DNA from: Bedellia somnulentella
Lineage: Eukaryota > Arthropoda > Insecta > Lepidoptera > Bedelliidae
DNA: 64,000 nt
Direction of reading: 5' to 3'
NCBI GenBank assembly: GCA_963576735.1
Contig: OY755177.1
Coordinates: 19,840,001 to 19,904,000, forward strand
The notes below the pieces were generated by a model. That model had not been told where the DNA came from. It saw nothing but the letters and a program-made list of their open reading frames with translations, and searched no databases. The position numbers and the translations under genes are program-made. How positions within the stretch are numbered: the stretch's first letter is position 1; each line of letters begins with the position of its first letter. Shown here piece by piece: positions 51,723-61,800 of the stretch.

Positions 51723-51838
51723 ACATACATACATATACTCACGGAGTAAATCCCTAGAAGGGGAAGCTAGGGCTAAGGAATAAGAAATTCTTCAGCCAGT
51801 TTTAGAAAGTTGAGTGGGGAGAAGATGGTAAAATAAAA
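51723..51838 (-). repeat. Family B 3' fragment
   Basis: CATACATACATATACTCACG, gaaggggaagctagggctaa, gttgagtggggagaagatgg; it stops at a poly-A/T junction with the LINE at 51843. Confidence 0.7.
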
Positions 51839-52005
51839 TTTATAAAAAAATAAAATAATCATTTATTTCAAAGTAAAAAGATAAATCTTTGTTTTTTGAA
51901 CGTCAAAATTCAACTTAATACTAAGTTTACTTCGGATTCGGAAGGTGTTTTGTTGAGAGAAGAACCCGTAAGAAACTCGTCAACACACATCTTTTTTTAC
52001 GTCCA

Positions 52006-52704
52006 TTACAATTTTGGTGTTAGCCCGGAAACATCCTGCACAGAGTCCTGATGACACCAAGCCACTTCATCATTAATGTAATCATTAACATTGTAATAGG
52101 CTTTCGAACTAAGATTTCTTTTAACTACTGCTTTGAATTTTGTTTCTGATAAATTTAAAATGTCCTCAGGTATTTTATTATACATTTTCACGCATAACCC
52201 CATGAAAGATGTATTTACTTTTGACAATCTGTATTTTGGTACTGAAATTTTTTTGTTGTCTCTCAGGTTTCGAATATGTCTGTCACAATTTTTCACAAAA
52301 GAGGCCTGATTCTTTCTTACATACATAATATTTTCATAAATATATTGACATGGCAGCGTCATTATATTTATTGTTTTAAACAATTCCCTCAGGGAATCTC
52401 GGGATCTCAAATTGTATATAGCTCTTATTGCTCTCTTTTGGAGAATAAATATGGAACCAACATCAGCCGCTCTGCCCCAGAGTAAAATACCGTAAGACAT
52501 TACACTATGAAAATAGCTGTAATAAACTAATCGAGCTGTCTGTACATCTGTCAAATGTCTTATTTTCCTAACGGCATATGCAGCACTACTTAGCCTGCCA
52601 GCTAGTGAGCTAATGTGGGCTCTGGCTTGCTTGCAAGCTCCAATGGGGACCCCCATTGGAGCTTGCAAGCAAGCCAGAGCCCAATCTTGCAAAGGCATGT
52701 CCAA
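52006..52704 (-). CDS. LINE ORF C-terminal region, partial
   Basis: Post-RT region of a jockey/CR1-type LINE protein. It reads SSLAGRLSSAAYAVRKIRHL, then YYSYFHSVMSYGILLWG, QKRAIRAIYNLRSRDSLREL and CVKMYNKIPEDILNL, matching in layout the related piece at 63371-63730 (RLSSVAYAVRNI, YFSYVHSIMSYGILFWG). The first ~30 codons (from about 52615) are not LINE sequence: they come from a perfect palindrome, so the apparent N-terminus is an artefact. RT catalytic domain missing. Confidence 0.75.
   Translation of the reverse strand: MDMPLQDWALACLQAPMGVPIGACKQARAHISSLAGRLSSAAYAVRKIRHLTDVQTARLVYYSYFHSVMSYGILLWGRAADVGSIFILQKRAIRAIYNLRSRDSLRELFKTINIMTLPCQYIYENIMYVRKNQASFVKNCDRHIRNLRDNKKISVPKYRLSKVNTSFMGLCVKMYNKIPEDILNLSETKFKAVVKRNLSSKAYYNVNDYINDEVAWCHQDSVQDVSGLTPKL
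52617..52682. repeat. Perfect palindrome, 32-bp arms
   Basis: Arms 52617-52648 and 52651-52682 are exact inverted copies (gggctctggcttgcttgcaa... / ...ttgcaagcaagccagagccc) with a two-base spacer. It lies where the LINE should read a TGGGGTCCCCATTG-like stretch, i.e. an insertion or fold-back at a spot that already had inverted symmetry. Confidence 0.95.
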
Positions 52705-52797
52705 TTCTAACTGAGAATAACATTAATACATGATGAATATGACTTAAGTATTATATTTAAAAGATCATCGAAATAAGACATTCTTTATGTTCATTTG

Positions 52798-52920
52798 GAA
52801 GTTGAGCGGGGAAAGGATTGTAAAATAAAGGTTGTTGATGATGGGTCTCAAACCACATCGCCCATATATCACTTACGACATTCCGGGAAGAGCTGTTCTT
52901 AACCGACACTACACAGCTTG
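52798..52920 (-). repeat. Family B fragment
   Basis: gttgagcggggaaaggattg, gatgatgggtctcaaaccac, then aaccgacactacacagct at the far end; the middle is shortened. Confidence 0.65.
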
Positions 52921-53328
52921 ATTGAGCTTGAATGAAGTCACATAAGGATAAAGCATGTTGCTACAACAAAAACAAAACCTAACAAAAACACAAACCTGTG
53001 GTTATTTGTATGATAAAATTAATGATCCGAATTCTAAATCAATCACTAACAAATGCACAAATTTAATTTATTCCACGCATAGTTCCCTTTTCAAATAATG
53101 CTTAAAATGAAAAATGGTGGCTACCTAGGTCCTTTACCTTCTCAGTATCAATCTGGCAGCTCTACTCCGCAATACAAATGTGCGCGACGCGACCTCCCGG
53201 CCAACCCGTCCAACTTATTCCACAATATTTCCACATCCGAGCAAACGATATTGGAACCTCTGCAACATCAATTCTACACCTTGCAACAATCATTGCCTTG
53301 AGTAGAGTGTAAACTGCGAGACATTTTC

Positions 53329-53369
53329 AGCCAATAATTATTGGCTGACGTCACTTATAAGTGACGTCA
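53329..53369. promoter_or_regulatory. Twin palindromes with CCAAT boxes and two CRE sites
   Basis: AGCCAATAATTATTGGCT (53329-53346) is a perfect palindrome carrying inverted CCAAT boxes. It overlaps by one base a 24-bp palindrome (53346-53369) whose two ends are each a full CRE, TGACGTCA (53346-53353 and 53362-53369). Another CCAAT follows at 53382-53386. This is the sort of site density seen in promoters, but no gene start is recognised beside it. Confidence 0.55.
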
Positions 53370-53432
53370 CGAAAGCAAGTATCCAATGACAACGCTTCTT
53401 TTATTGAGACCGAATGACTCGCGATTGTAAAT

Positions 53433-53803
53433 AACATAACATAAACATAACATAAACGTTCACGCAGTTTATCCCCGAAGGGGTTGGCAGAGGTACTCCA
53501 ATACTTCTGAAATCACATGGCAGCGCCATCTAGTGTCCAGAGAAGGTACCCACGTTTTGCTTAGACAGTGTACTCACGTGATAGGGGGCAGGCCTATCGC
53601 CGTTTTGTACGAATACACTGTCACATGACTAAGTACAACTCAGCCATGTGGGTTTCCTCACGATGTTTTCCCTCACCGTTAACAACCATGATAAATTAAC
53701 CACACATATGTCTTTAGAAAAGACAAATTGGTGTAGGCCCGACCCAGGATTTGAACACTAGTCGTTTGCACGATAACCGAGTGTTCTACCCACTGGGCTA
53801 TCA
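53433..53803 (-). mobile_element. SINE family A, full length, variant body
   Basis: Reverse copy with target duplication CGATTGTAAAT (53422-53432 and 53804-53814). The body differs from other copies at 53508-53540: in place of the usual cacgtgac...cacctggtgtt it reads atggcagcgccatctagtgt, which resembles an insect CTCF motif. Head boxes are intact. Confidence 0.85.
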
Positions 53804-53919
53804 CGATTGTAAATGTTTGAACAATACGTCTGTTTTATTGAGAGTACTAACTTGAACTTCCATGAATAGCTATCATTGCAATTGCAGTTCCAAATATCAA
53901 CATTAAACATTTACTCATA

Positions 53920-53960
53920 CCTGTAGTTCCCATTGGGGTATGCAGATTCTATCGAGACGG
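53920..53960 (-). repeat. RTE-like LINE tail scrap
   Basis: ctgtagttcccattggggta and gcagattctatcgaga match the extreme 3' end of the LINE at 45469-47322 in reverse. Confidence 0.5.
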
Positions 53961-55195
53961 TTATTATATGTCCGTATTCATCTATCCAAAATATTTATTG
54001 GTACTCTACCACCACTTCTTTGAATACCAGCCGTCTTACTATTAAACACAAGATCTTCAAGTCTTCAGTAGTTTATAAGGTTTAATGTAACTAAGTCTAG
54101 TTAGAGCTGAAACAAACTGTTGAGGTAAAATGATATATGGACGAACAGTATACATTTGGAGCACCTGTGGTTCAACCCTAAATCTTATTCTGGAATCATT
54201 TTGAGATATAATAAAATTACACAGCAAACATAAGTATTAATAACAATAAAATTTTGTTAATTCTCTTCTATTAGATGTATTTTGGTCTGTTAAGTACTTT
54301 TCTTTTATATTGTCCTAAATACGTATATAGACAAAATGTATTCTCAAAAACAATATCAGATCTACGATGAAACTCCTGTTCATCTTACAGCCAACATCAG
54401 CTTAGTTCGTTAAGAATGTTAGCAACGAGCGTATAGTCTCGTTATTAACATTTGAGAACGATGCAAGAAACTTCATTCGGGTTATGAAGTTACTGTTCAT
54501 ACTTGGGGAAAAGAATATGAAACACTAGCCCAAAGAATACTATACTCACTACCCTGTTTTTTCTTACTGTACTAACTGTTTGGGTGTTAGGTTAGGAGGT
54601 ATCTGTCTTGCAGATGACATTTGGTTTCCCTTACGATTAAATTACCGAAATCAATATGTATATAAAAATACATGAAAATTAATTTATATATAAATAATAA
54701 AATAGTTCAAAAGAAACTGTAAAATAAAAGGTGTAACTCATACTGTATGTAAAACCTCTCTTTCCATTTCTCAGCAACGCGAATCGAAACCGGAAATTAA
54801 ACACGTCGTTATCAGTTATCACCGCGCAAGCCTTTTTCAATCACCCACAAAGGAGGGGACCAATCCACCGAGCGATTACTTTCGAATCTATTAAATATTC
54901 CTTTCGATTTCCTGTGACGTTTAGAACTTACACCTACAGCTATTAGCTGTAAATTTAGTTTCTATATATTGGAGTGATAGTAGTTGAGAAATGTAACTTG
55001 TTTAATACTCACTATATACGGTGATGGTGAAATATTCTAGCTGTAATGATATAACTATATCCCCTACAAGAGTTTCTAGTAAATTACAAATTGTAGTGTC
55101 TGCTATTACCCAAATTAGAAGTGTCTCCCCCTTTCACTTCAACATATGAACCGCCGTTACACGGTTCGAGTATTTCAATGCCTATTAAAAGTTAA
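53961..55195. other. Stretch without recognised gene
   Basis: AT-rich, no domain-bearing frame and no repeat recognised apart from short A/T runs. Confidence 0.45.
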
Positions 55196-55787
55196 AAAAA
55201 GATGTCATAAAGTTTATTTTCAAAATAAAGTTAAATACTAACATGTTTTGAACGTCAAAATTTTAAATTTATCATTAATTAATTGGAAGGTGTTCGTAAA
55301 GAGAAAGAGTAACGAAGAAACTCTTTACATTCTCATTTTTTCATTTTTTCAAAATATGCTTCGTACAATTTTGGGTTTAACATATTTTTACCTTAAAAAA
55401 GATTTTCTATGCGACCAAATCAAACGCTAGTTTGACATAATGAAACTGAATTGTCTATCACAAAAAACCAATCACATAACGTGAGAAGAAAAATCCTCAC
55501 CAGAAAATTATTCCTGGGAATAACGAGGGAAGATTTATAGCTTTACGGACACGGTCATGTGAGCGTTGGGTCCTTGGTGTTTAAAAAATCTTGAACACTA
55601 TAGTAAGATTTCTTTAAAAGCATTGCTTTAATTGCCTCTTTAAAGGATGCCACAGGCAATACCAATATGTCAGAAGGAAGTTTGTTGAACATTTTCAGGG
55701 ATAGTCCCATAAAGGAGTTACTTACTTAATTAAGTCTCCACTTCGGTACGTTAAGTTTGTCCTTATTTTGAGTATTAACTCACTCTC
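55196..55787 (-). mobile_element. Jockey/CR1-like LINE, 3' half (split by BEL/Pao)
   Basis: Broken-frame minus-strand sequence that continues the LINE piece ending at 63371: a stretch around 55660-55780 reads, over several frames, like FMGLS, KMFN, LPSDIL and a SFKEAIKAMLLKKSYY segment, matching in order the C-terminus seen at 52006-52300. The 3' end has gacgttcaaaacatg and an A-rich tail at 55196-55215. Confidence 0.75.
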
Positions 55788-55982
55788 TGTTTCTTCGTGA
55801 ACGGGGCTGATGCGGGATGAGAAATCAAAGAGGGCGTGCTGTTCAGTCGAATGTATTTTAAGAAGTGACAATCAAAGATAGATATAATCAATCATAGACA
55901 AATTATTCAAATTATTTTTAAGAACGTGTAAACAGTATATAATTATAAGCAACCTCATTATACGACGTCAGCCATGCTGACA
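55788..55982 (-). repeat. 3' LTR of BEL/Pao element
   Basis: 195 bp, plus strand TGTTTCTTCG...CATGCTGACA. One base differs from the other LTR (tattttaagaag here, tattttacgaag there). Confidence 0.93.
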
Positions 55983-56004
55983 TGCTCCGCGCAAACAAGT
56001 TTTA

Positions 56005-57218
56005 TTACAAAGATTGATCGATTGGTAGAGGGCAAATATTATTGAATGCACGTTTGATGATTCCTCTCTGAGTCCGGATTTCGGCGACCCTCGTGACGCC
56101 GTCTCGGCCGGGACAGCAGCGCACGACGCGGCCCAGCCTCCAGCGGCAGGGCGGCAGCTGCTCGTCCTTCACCAGCACCACTGCATCTTCTCGAAGAGTA
56201 GGTCCCTTGGCACACTTCCACCTGGTACGCTCCTGCAACAGTCCTATGTAATCCCTTGACCATCTTCTCCAGAAATTTTGTTGCAGTTGCTGTAGCTGTT
56301 GGTAGTGAGTGAGTCGATTAATCGGTTCGTTCAGGTAATTATAATCAGGCATCGATATAGGGTACCTACCAATCAAGAAGTGACCTGGCGTTAAAAATAA
56401 AATTTCGTCGTTATTTGAATTTGGAATCGGACATAATGGGCGAGAATTTAAAATTCCTTCGACTTGGGTTAGTATAGTTACAAATTCTTCATATGTTAAC
56501 AAAGCTTGACCTAAAATACGCTTCAAATGATACTTACAACAGCGTATGGCTGATTCATGCAAACCACCCATATGTGGTGTTTTTGCAGGTAGGAATTTCC
56601 ATTGAATCCCAGAAGTGGCACAAAAAGTTGCTACTTCATCAGAATTTTCGGCTAAAAATTTGTAGAGCTCTGCTAGTTCGTTACAAGCTCCATGAAAGGT
56701 TGTACCATTATCGCTGAGCATTTCAATAGGTACGCCTCTTCTCGATACAAAACGACGAAAAGCGGGAAGAAAAGCTGTAGTTTGCAACCCGGATACTAGT
56801 TCGATATGAACTGCTTTTGTTGTCATACAGACAAACATAGCAATATAGCATTTATTTGTCTTGTACCCACGTCCCCTCCTGTCCCTGACCGTATACGGCC
56901 CAGCGTAATCGAGCGCCGTGTGTAGGAAGGCGGGTGCCGGGGTGACTCTTGTCGGCGGTAAATTGCCCATAATAGGCGTTAATGTCTTAGGTTTTGACTT
57001 GAAGCACGTTACACATTCGTTGAAGACTTTATTGGCAATGGTTTTACCGTTAATCGGCCAAAATCTTTCTCGAACTGCCGCCAGAAGCAGCTGGGGTCCC
57101 GCGTGCAGTAGCTTCTCGTGTTCGTTGCGCATGAGAAGTTTGGTGAGTATGTGTTTGCTTGGTAAAATTATAGGATGCTTTTTGTCGTGTGGATATTGTG
57201 ATAACCCTAACCGACCAC
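56005..57218 (-). CDS. BEL/Pao integrase domain (C-terminal part of Pol)
   Basis: The frame is open from the LINE insertion junction (57226) to the stop at 56005; it starts in VGGRLGLSQYPHDKKHPIIL and continues into an HHCC finger (H in NEHEKLLHAG, CVTCF). The DDE core has D in HTALDYAGPY, D in MLSDNGTTFHGA and E in GGLHESAIRCC. The C-terminal domain runs through WRRWSRDYIGLLQERTRWK, DAVVLVKDEQLPPCRWRLGR and ends with LPIDQSL. This is the usual layout of BEL/Pao integrases, which insert the cDNA. It is the last part of Pol and would have been one frame with the RNase H piece at 60242-60902 before the LINE arrived. No stop or frameshift in this part. Confidence 0.9.
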
Positions 57219-57447
57219 CTACTCTTTTTATTTTTATTTTATTTTCATTTATTTAGGAAACAAACAGTCGTTTACATTACAAATGTACACAGTTATAAAA
57301 GAAACAATTAGACCTACAGCTCCATAAATTAATATTTTACACTTTTGTGTGCGGCAGGTAGATACATCAGTATTGTTTTTATTTTTATACATCAGGGTTT
57401 ATCAAGTACAATTAACCTAAGTAGAAAATTGGTTTAGAGAAATAACA

Positions 57448-57960
57448 TGAAACTTTTATAAACATTTACATAACATATGAACAAACAAAAGAGAAAAGTG
57501 AAATTAAGTTAAAAACGAATATCTTAATTTAGTTACAAAAGAGTTTAAACTGTTACAAGACAGATCAATTTCACAAAATTCTAGGTTATACAAATCAACA
57601 CTTCGCCTAAAAAAATGTTTACAAGTATATATAGTTTTATAATGTGGAGGAAATTGGTTTAGAGATAACATGAAACTTTTATAAACATTTACATAACATA
57701 TGAACAAACAAAAGATACAAGTGAAATTAAGTTAAAAACGAATTTCTTAATTTAGTTACAAAAGAGTTTAAACTGTTACAAAACAGATCAATTTCACAAC
57801 AAACAAACAAACATTTACATAACATATGAACAAACAAAAGATATAAGTGAAATTAAGTTAAAAACGAATTTCTTAATTTAGTTACAAAAGAGTTTAAACT
57901 GTTACAAAACAGATCAATTTCACAAAATTCTTGGTTATACAAATCAACACTTCGCCTAAA
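57448..57960 (-). repeat. Partial triplication of LINE 3' end
   Basis: A block containing ttacataacatatgaacaaa, then gttaaaaacgaat and gagtttaaactgttacaa occurs three times in direct orientation: starting at about 57466, 57688 and 57821. The first two continue into a segment with acttcgcctaaaaaa or end early; units differ by a few bases. So the LINE's C-terminal codons and 3' UTR are tandemly repeated. Confidence 0.8.
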
Positions 57961-58402
57961 AAAATTGTTACAAGTATATATAGTTTTATAATGTGGAGGG
58001 ACAAATAACTGTTTATTGCGAGAGCCATGTCTAGGTATCCTAAACGATATTTTTTCTAGAAGTTCTGGGGAGTCAACTTTACTATTTAATAATTTAAACA
58101 GGAAACGTAAGTCAAATTGCTTACGTCTATCTTGAAGAGTGGTTAGTTTATGATTTGAGAGGGAATTTAGATAATTGCTGTAGTCATTATTACATCTATA
58201 TTCCAATGTTTTTAAGAACTTTTTCTGAACTCTTTCTATTCGTGATATATGGCAGGCGTAAAAGGGACTCCAGATAATACTAGCAAAGTCCAATATTGAG
58301 CGCACATAACTAAAGTATAAAATTTTTAACGTTAAGCAGTTTTTGAACGGTTTTGATATACGCAAAATAAACCCAAGTTGTTTAAATGCTTTTTTAAACG
58401 GT
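57853..58402 (-). CDS. LINE ORF C-terminal piece
   Basis: About 182 codons open from the insertion junction to the stop at 57853: KAFKQLGFILRISKPFKNCL, then YFSYVRSILDFASIIWSPFY, RIERVQKKFLKTLEYRC, LQDRRKQFDLRFLFKLLNSK and RSVDLYNQEFCEIDLF. This is the region after RT in CR1/jockey-type LINE proteins. No catalytic motif is in this part. Confidence 0.75.
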
Positions 58403-58558
58403 TTTATTTAGCTCACCCCGTTTGTTTCTTTATTCTTGGGTCAAATTTAGTAATTCAAATTTCACCCTCTTCCTATCAACCGATTAATCTGAAATTTTGT
58501 ATACACTTTGGATTTTGGTGACGATACAATTATATTTATTCATTATCATTATAAATTC

Positions 58559-58935
58559 AAGATGGCCGCCGCTACAAAATGGCGGATAATTTAGGTTTTA
58601 TTTATCCCATCAATATGGGTATCAAATGAAAGGGCTTAACAAGCAGAATACAATATACTATAAAAAAATGAAATCCAAGATGGCGGCCGCTACAAAATGG
58701 CGGATAACGTAGGTTTTATCAATCCCATCAATATGGGTATCAAATGAATGTGCTCAACCAGTAGAATACAATGTACTATATAAAATTAAAATCCAAGATG
58801 GCGGCCTCTACAAAATGGCGGATAACTTAGGTTTTATTTCAATCCCATCAACATGGGTATCAAATGAAAGGTCTCACCAAGTAGAATACAATTTACTATG
58901 CAAAATTAAAATCGCAGATGGTCGCCATACAGTGC
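58559..58935 (+). repeat. ~118-bp tandem repeats
   Basis: Units start at about 58559, 58676 and 58794 with caagatggc(g/c)gcc(g/t)ctac and aaaatggcggataa, each containing atgggtatcaaatgaa and agtagaataca-like words; a fourth, degenerate start follows near 58914 (gcagatggtcgcc). Confidence 0.9.
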
Positions 58936-58984
58936 ACTATACCAAATCAATATTTTAGATGGGCGCAGCCACTAAATGGCATAT

Positions 58985-59245
58985 AATAATAAGATTTAAA
59001 TTTAGAAAAGAAGAATGTTGCCTTTAATACTATCATCTTCTACAATACATAAAATGCAGGGCAGCACTGTGGATTACGCAGTCGTATACTTAGGTGCGAA
59101 ACTGTTTGAAGAAGGTCAAGCCTACGTGGCTCTTAGTAGAGTCAGATCTTTGCAGGGACTACGTATAGAGGAGTTTGACTGCAATAAACTAACGGGCAAG
59201 ACACCTTGCAATAATGAAGCACTATATGAATTAAACAGAATGTGA
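58985..59245 (+). pseudogene. PIF1-type (Helitron) helicase, C-terminal fragment
   Basis: The frame contains [20 protein letters not shown], then [16 protein letters not shown] and ends [10 protein letters not shown]. These are the last motifs of SF1 helicases of the PIF1 family (QG-T at motif V, VALSR at motif VI), as in the Rep-Hel protein of Helitrons. Everything upstream, including Rep and the Walker motifs, is absent. Only this piece was carried. Confidence 0.82.
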
Positions 59246-59266
59246 AATAAAAACAAAAAACTAGAA

Positions 59267-60028
59267 AATAAAAATAGGTAAAAAACTTTTTAAGTTAAAC
59301 GGTTTTATTATTAACGTACAGAGAAATGTTTAAGATAAATGTACTAAAAACCTAAAAATAATAATAAAATAGATACAATCGTGGGAATTATATACATATG
59401 CATAGACTAGACTAAAATAAAACTGTGGGGCACGTCAATTGTCTACAAATTATCGACTTAATGTGCGATAGAAGAAACGTTTAATTCGTCCTTGGGCAGT
59501 TGGCCCGCAGACGGTGAGGAAATTACTTACTATTTTCTTGCCCATGGAAATTCCAATAGTCATACACTCCATGTAAATAAAAGAGATGTTTCTACTAGTT
59601 TCTCGTTGGAAATTTACACTGCTGGCTGGCGATGAATCGGATTACTGCTTGCAGTTCGTCTTTAATCGACAAAACATATGATAAAAGTACTACAAGCTCA
59701 ACACTATGAAACCCTAAAACTCGCTTATAATCGAGCTTGCTAGCTCGTTTCCACATTCTACCCTATTTATCACATGTCCATCGTTGTCGGTTGAACAACT
59801 GCCCAATTATAGTGTAACATTACAAAACAAACATTTTAATCAACGATTGTAGACAATTGACATGCCCCACGGTTTTATTTTAGTCTAGTCTATGCATATG
59901 TATATAATTCCCACGATTGTATCTATTTTATTATTATTTTTAGGTTTTTAGTACATTTATCTTAAACATTTCTCTGTACGTTAATAATAAAACCGTTTAA
60001 CTTAAAAAGTTTTTTACCTATTTTTATT
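59267..60028. repeat. Inverted repeat pair, 181-bp arms
   Basis: Arms 59267-59447 and 59848-60028 are inverted copies with two differences noticed (in ctgtggggcacgtc against ccgtggggcatgtc). The 400-base centre shows no coding capacity. It could be a foldback transposon nested in or carried with the Helitron-like block. Confidence 0.88.
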
Positions 60029-60233
60029 AACTATGTAGTCGATATGAAGAACAAAAGATAATTTAGAATCCATTACGATTCCCAAGTCCCGTATTGATGT
60101 TACTCTCTTGATTTGTAAACCATTCAAACTGTAATCATGTTCAATAAAGCTATGTTTTCTTGTAAATGTTATTACTGAGCATTTGTCATAATTAAGAAAG
60201 AGTTGGTTAGAAGAGCAATAGTTGGAAAGACTA
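60029..60233 (-). mobile_element. LINE piece upstream of the Helitron-like insert
   Basis: Minus-strand frame reads NYDKCSVITFTRKHSFIEHD, then LQIKRVTSIRDLGIVMDSKL and FVLHIDYI, the stretch that follows the RT active site in CR1/jockey-type LINEs. It ends at the BEL target duplication (60234). Confidence 0.8.
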
Positions 60234-60241
60234 CTACTCTT

Positions 60242-60902
60242 ATCAGGTGATTGTCTATAAACGGGTTTAAACTCATCAAATTCGATGATTTTTGAATTGG
60301 TTTATTATTTTGGAGTAAGTTATATTCGGTGGAGTAATACTCAATCTGTGAAAGTTGAATTAATTTATTCAGTGCAAAGTTCAATTCTGCGACGGAAAAT
60401 GGTCCTTTGTCTTTATTATTCACATTTAAGCAATTGTGAACAAATCGAAATATGTATGCAACACAATGAATGAGGCGGTTTATTTTCGACCACCTATGAA
60501 ATAAATTATTTGTAGACTTTGTTGGTTTGACAGTAGAAGTTACAATGTTACAACGAGTTTCGATATCACCGATCGGTTCGAGGTTAGGTAATACCTGTTC
60601 CACGGGAGTCTGATTGGATGGCCACTCATCGTGGGGTTTTCTTAACCAATACGGTCCTTGCCACCACAGTGTGCAGTGTGCTAACTTGTCTGCGTGCATC
60701 CCTCTAGACAAGAGATCTGCAGGGTTCTCACTCGAAGCGATCCAATGCCAGTCATAAGTATTAGTTATTCTTTTAATTTTGTCTACTCGATTTCGTACAT
60801 AACAATTTAGAGATTCAATTTTTTGTGATTTTATCCATGCTAATGCTACATTCGAATCACACCAAAAGTATATTTGGTTGTAATTTTGTTTCAATGCATT
60901 AG
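60242..60902 (-). CDS. BEL/Pao Pol, RNase H remnant and linker, partial
   Basis: Minus-strand frame with NYNQIYFWCDSNVALAWIKS (an RNase H acidic motif), YDWHWIASSENPADLLSRGM (the typical BEL/Pao RNase H end motif), a WWQGPYWL segment and the linker leading toward integrase, interrupted at HLIRV by the LINE insertion. Upstream it begins abruptly near 60902; the first RNase H motifs expected between the end of RT and here (including the PRLEL-type segment) are missing. Confidence 0.82.
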
Positions 60903-61800
60903 GTTACATACTGTATATCCGAAACTTTTAAACCCGAATATTATTTTACCGAAAACTAATCGCCTTTTTTTTAATTGCCATAATATTGTTTCACCGAAAT
61001 TTCAAATACCATATTCTTACATTCCAGATTATCGTTTGGTTTTTGTTTTTGTTTACTATCATTTTGATTAACCACTAGAACGGATTCCCGAAGAATCGAA
61101 AACCAGATATACCTTAATTCCGCAATATTGCTTTTCCGAATAATCACTATTCCAAAAAATCATTTTCCATATATTTGAAATACAGATGTATTGAATGATA
61201 CCTACTGCTATGAATAATTTTGCAGGCATATTTTAAGTTAGTAGTATACCCCGCTTAGTAGTATACCATGCATCAGACTTTTTTGGTGCTCGCTCCGCTG
61301 CGCTACGCTCGCTCGTTTTATACATAATCTAACCTAACCTAACCTAACTTTTCTTTGTCTGCAGGGGGCTTTCGCCCCCCGACCCCCCCAAGCAGGGGGG
61401 CTCTGCCCCCCTGCACTCCCCCTATATGCAACCAAGCATGCAAACAAGCAAGCAAGTATACATACAAACAGGCATGCATCTGCGTTCTATTTATACAATT
61501 TTTCTAACATAAAAATATCTGGTTAAAGAGATTTACGATATGTAAGACTATAGATAAAGTTACTTCGGTCTTTTAAACCTTTGGAATAACGAGATTATAG
61601 TAAAAGATATAGTTGGTAAAAGCAAAAAATTCATTTAAATAATCTGGTTTTAGTTTTTCTGGGAAGTGATACTTCTAGAAAATGTATTTATGTACTAATG
61701 AAGTTGTGGAAAATAAAGCATCTGTGATACGTAAATTATGTGAACAGTTTTCTGAATAGTGAATTTCGGATTTGAGATATTCGAATTTTCGAAATGTTAC
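60903..61800. mobile_element. Unclassified insert in BEL/Pao RNase H region
   Basis: About 900 bases with no pol coding. The left third repeats words built on CCGAA / TTCGG (accgaaac, cccgaatatt, accgaaaact, caccgaaattt, tccgaataat). The middle has CGCTCCGCTGCGCTACGCTC, a (AACCTA)n run at 61335-61350 and very GC-rich hairpins (GCAGGGGGGC...GCCCCCCTGC at 61393-61415). The right third has further 'ccga/ttcg' words up to 61790. Possible 5-bp duplication GTTAC at the edges. No superfamily recognised; part of RNase H was lost at the same place. Confidence 0.5.

Larger units (their letters stand above)
51843..52725 (-). mobile_element. Jockey/CR1-like LINE, 3' part
   Basis: Minus-strand LINE end: 3' UTR with gacgttcaaaaaacaaagat and (AAATAA)-type tail at 51843-51870, and the ORF's C-terminal region. 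The same 3' end occurs at 63935-64000 and a related one at 55196. 5'-truncated near 52725. Confidence 0.8.
58403..60028 (+). mobile_element. Helitron-like composite insertion
   Basis: Inserted in the LINE between its HIDYI and KAFKQ codons. From left: a TTAAACGGTTTTATT word (58397-58411) followed by gctcaccccgtttgtttctt, three and a half ~118-bp tandem repeats, a helicase end frame, then two 181-bp inverted arms. The same TTAAACGGTTTTATT word occurs inside both arms (near 59297 and, inverted, near 59990). Termini are not certain: no classic 3' hairpin plus CTRR was found at the right edge, so Helitron origin rests on the helicase fragment. Confidence 0.6.
57227..60233 (-). mobile_element. LINE inserted in BEL/Pao pol, itself interrupted
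   Basis: Flanked by an 8-bp target duplication CTACTCTT (57219-57226 and 60234-60241). The 3' tail is A-rich on the minus strand (57227-57258). LINE sequence occupies 57227-58402 and 60029-60233; the block 58403-60028 is a later insertion. The protein pieces on either side of that block join in order: ...RDLGIVMDSKLSF...HIDYI, then KAFKQLGFILRISKPF. 5'-truncated within the RT end. Clade: jockey/CR1-like, not certain. Confidence 0.85.

Noticed and set aside
61335..61350. Telomere repeat (insect TTAGG)
   Set aside because: The unit here is the hexamer AACCTA, not the pentamer CCTAA, and only about three units occur, inside a transposon.
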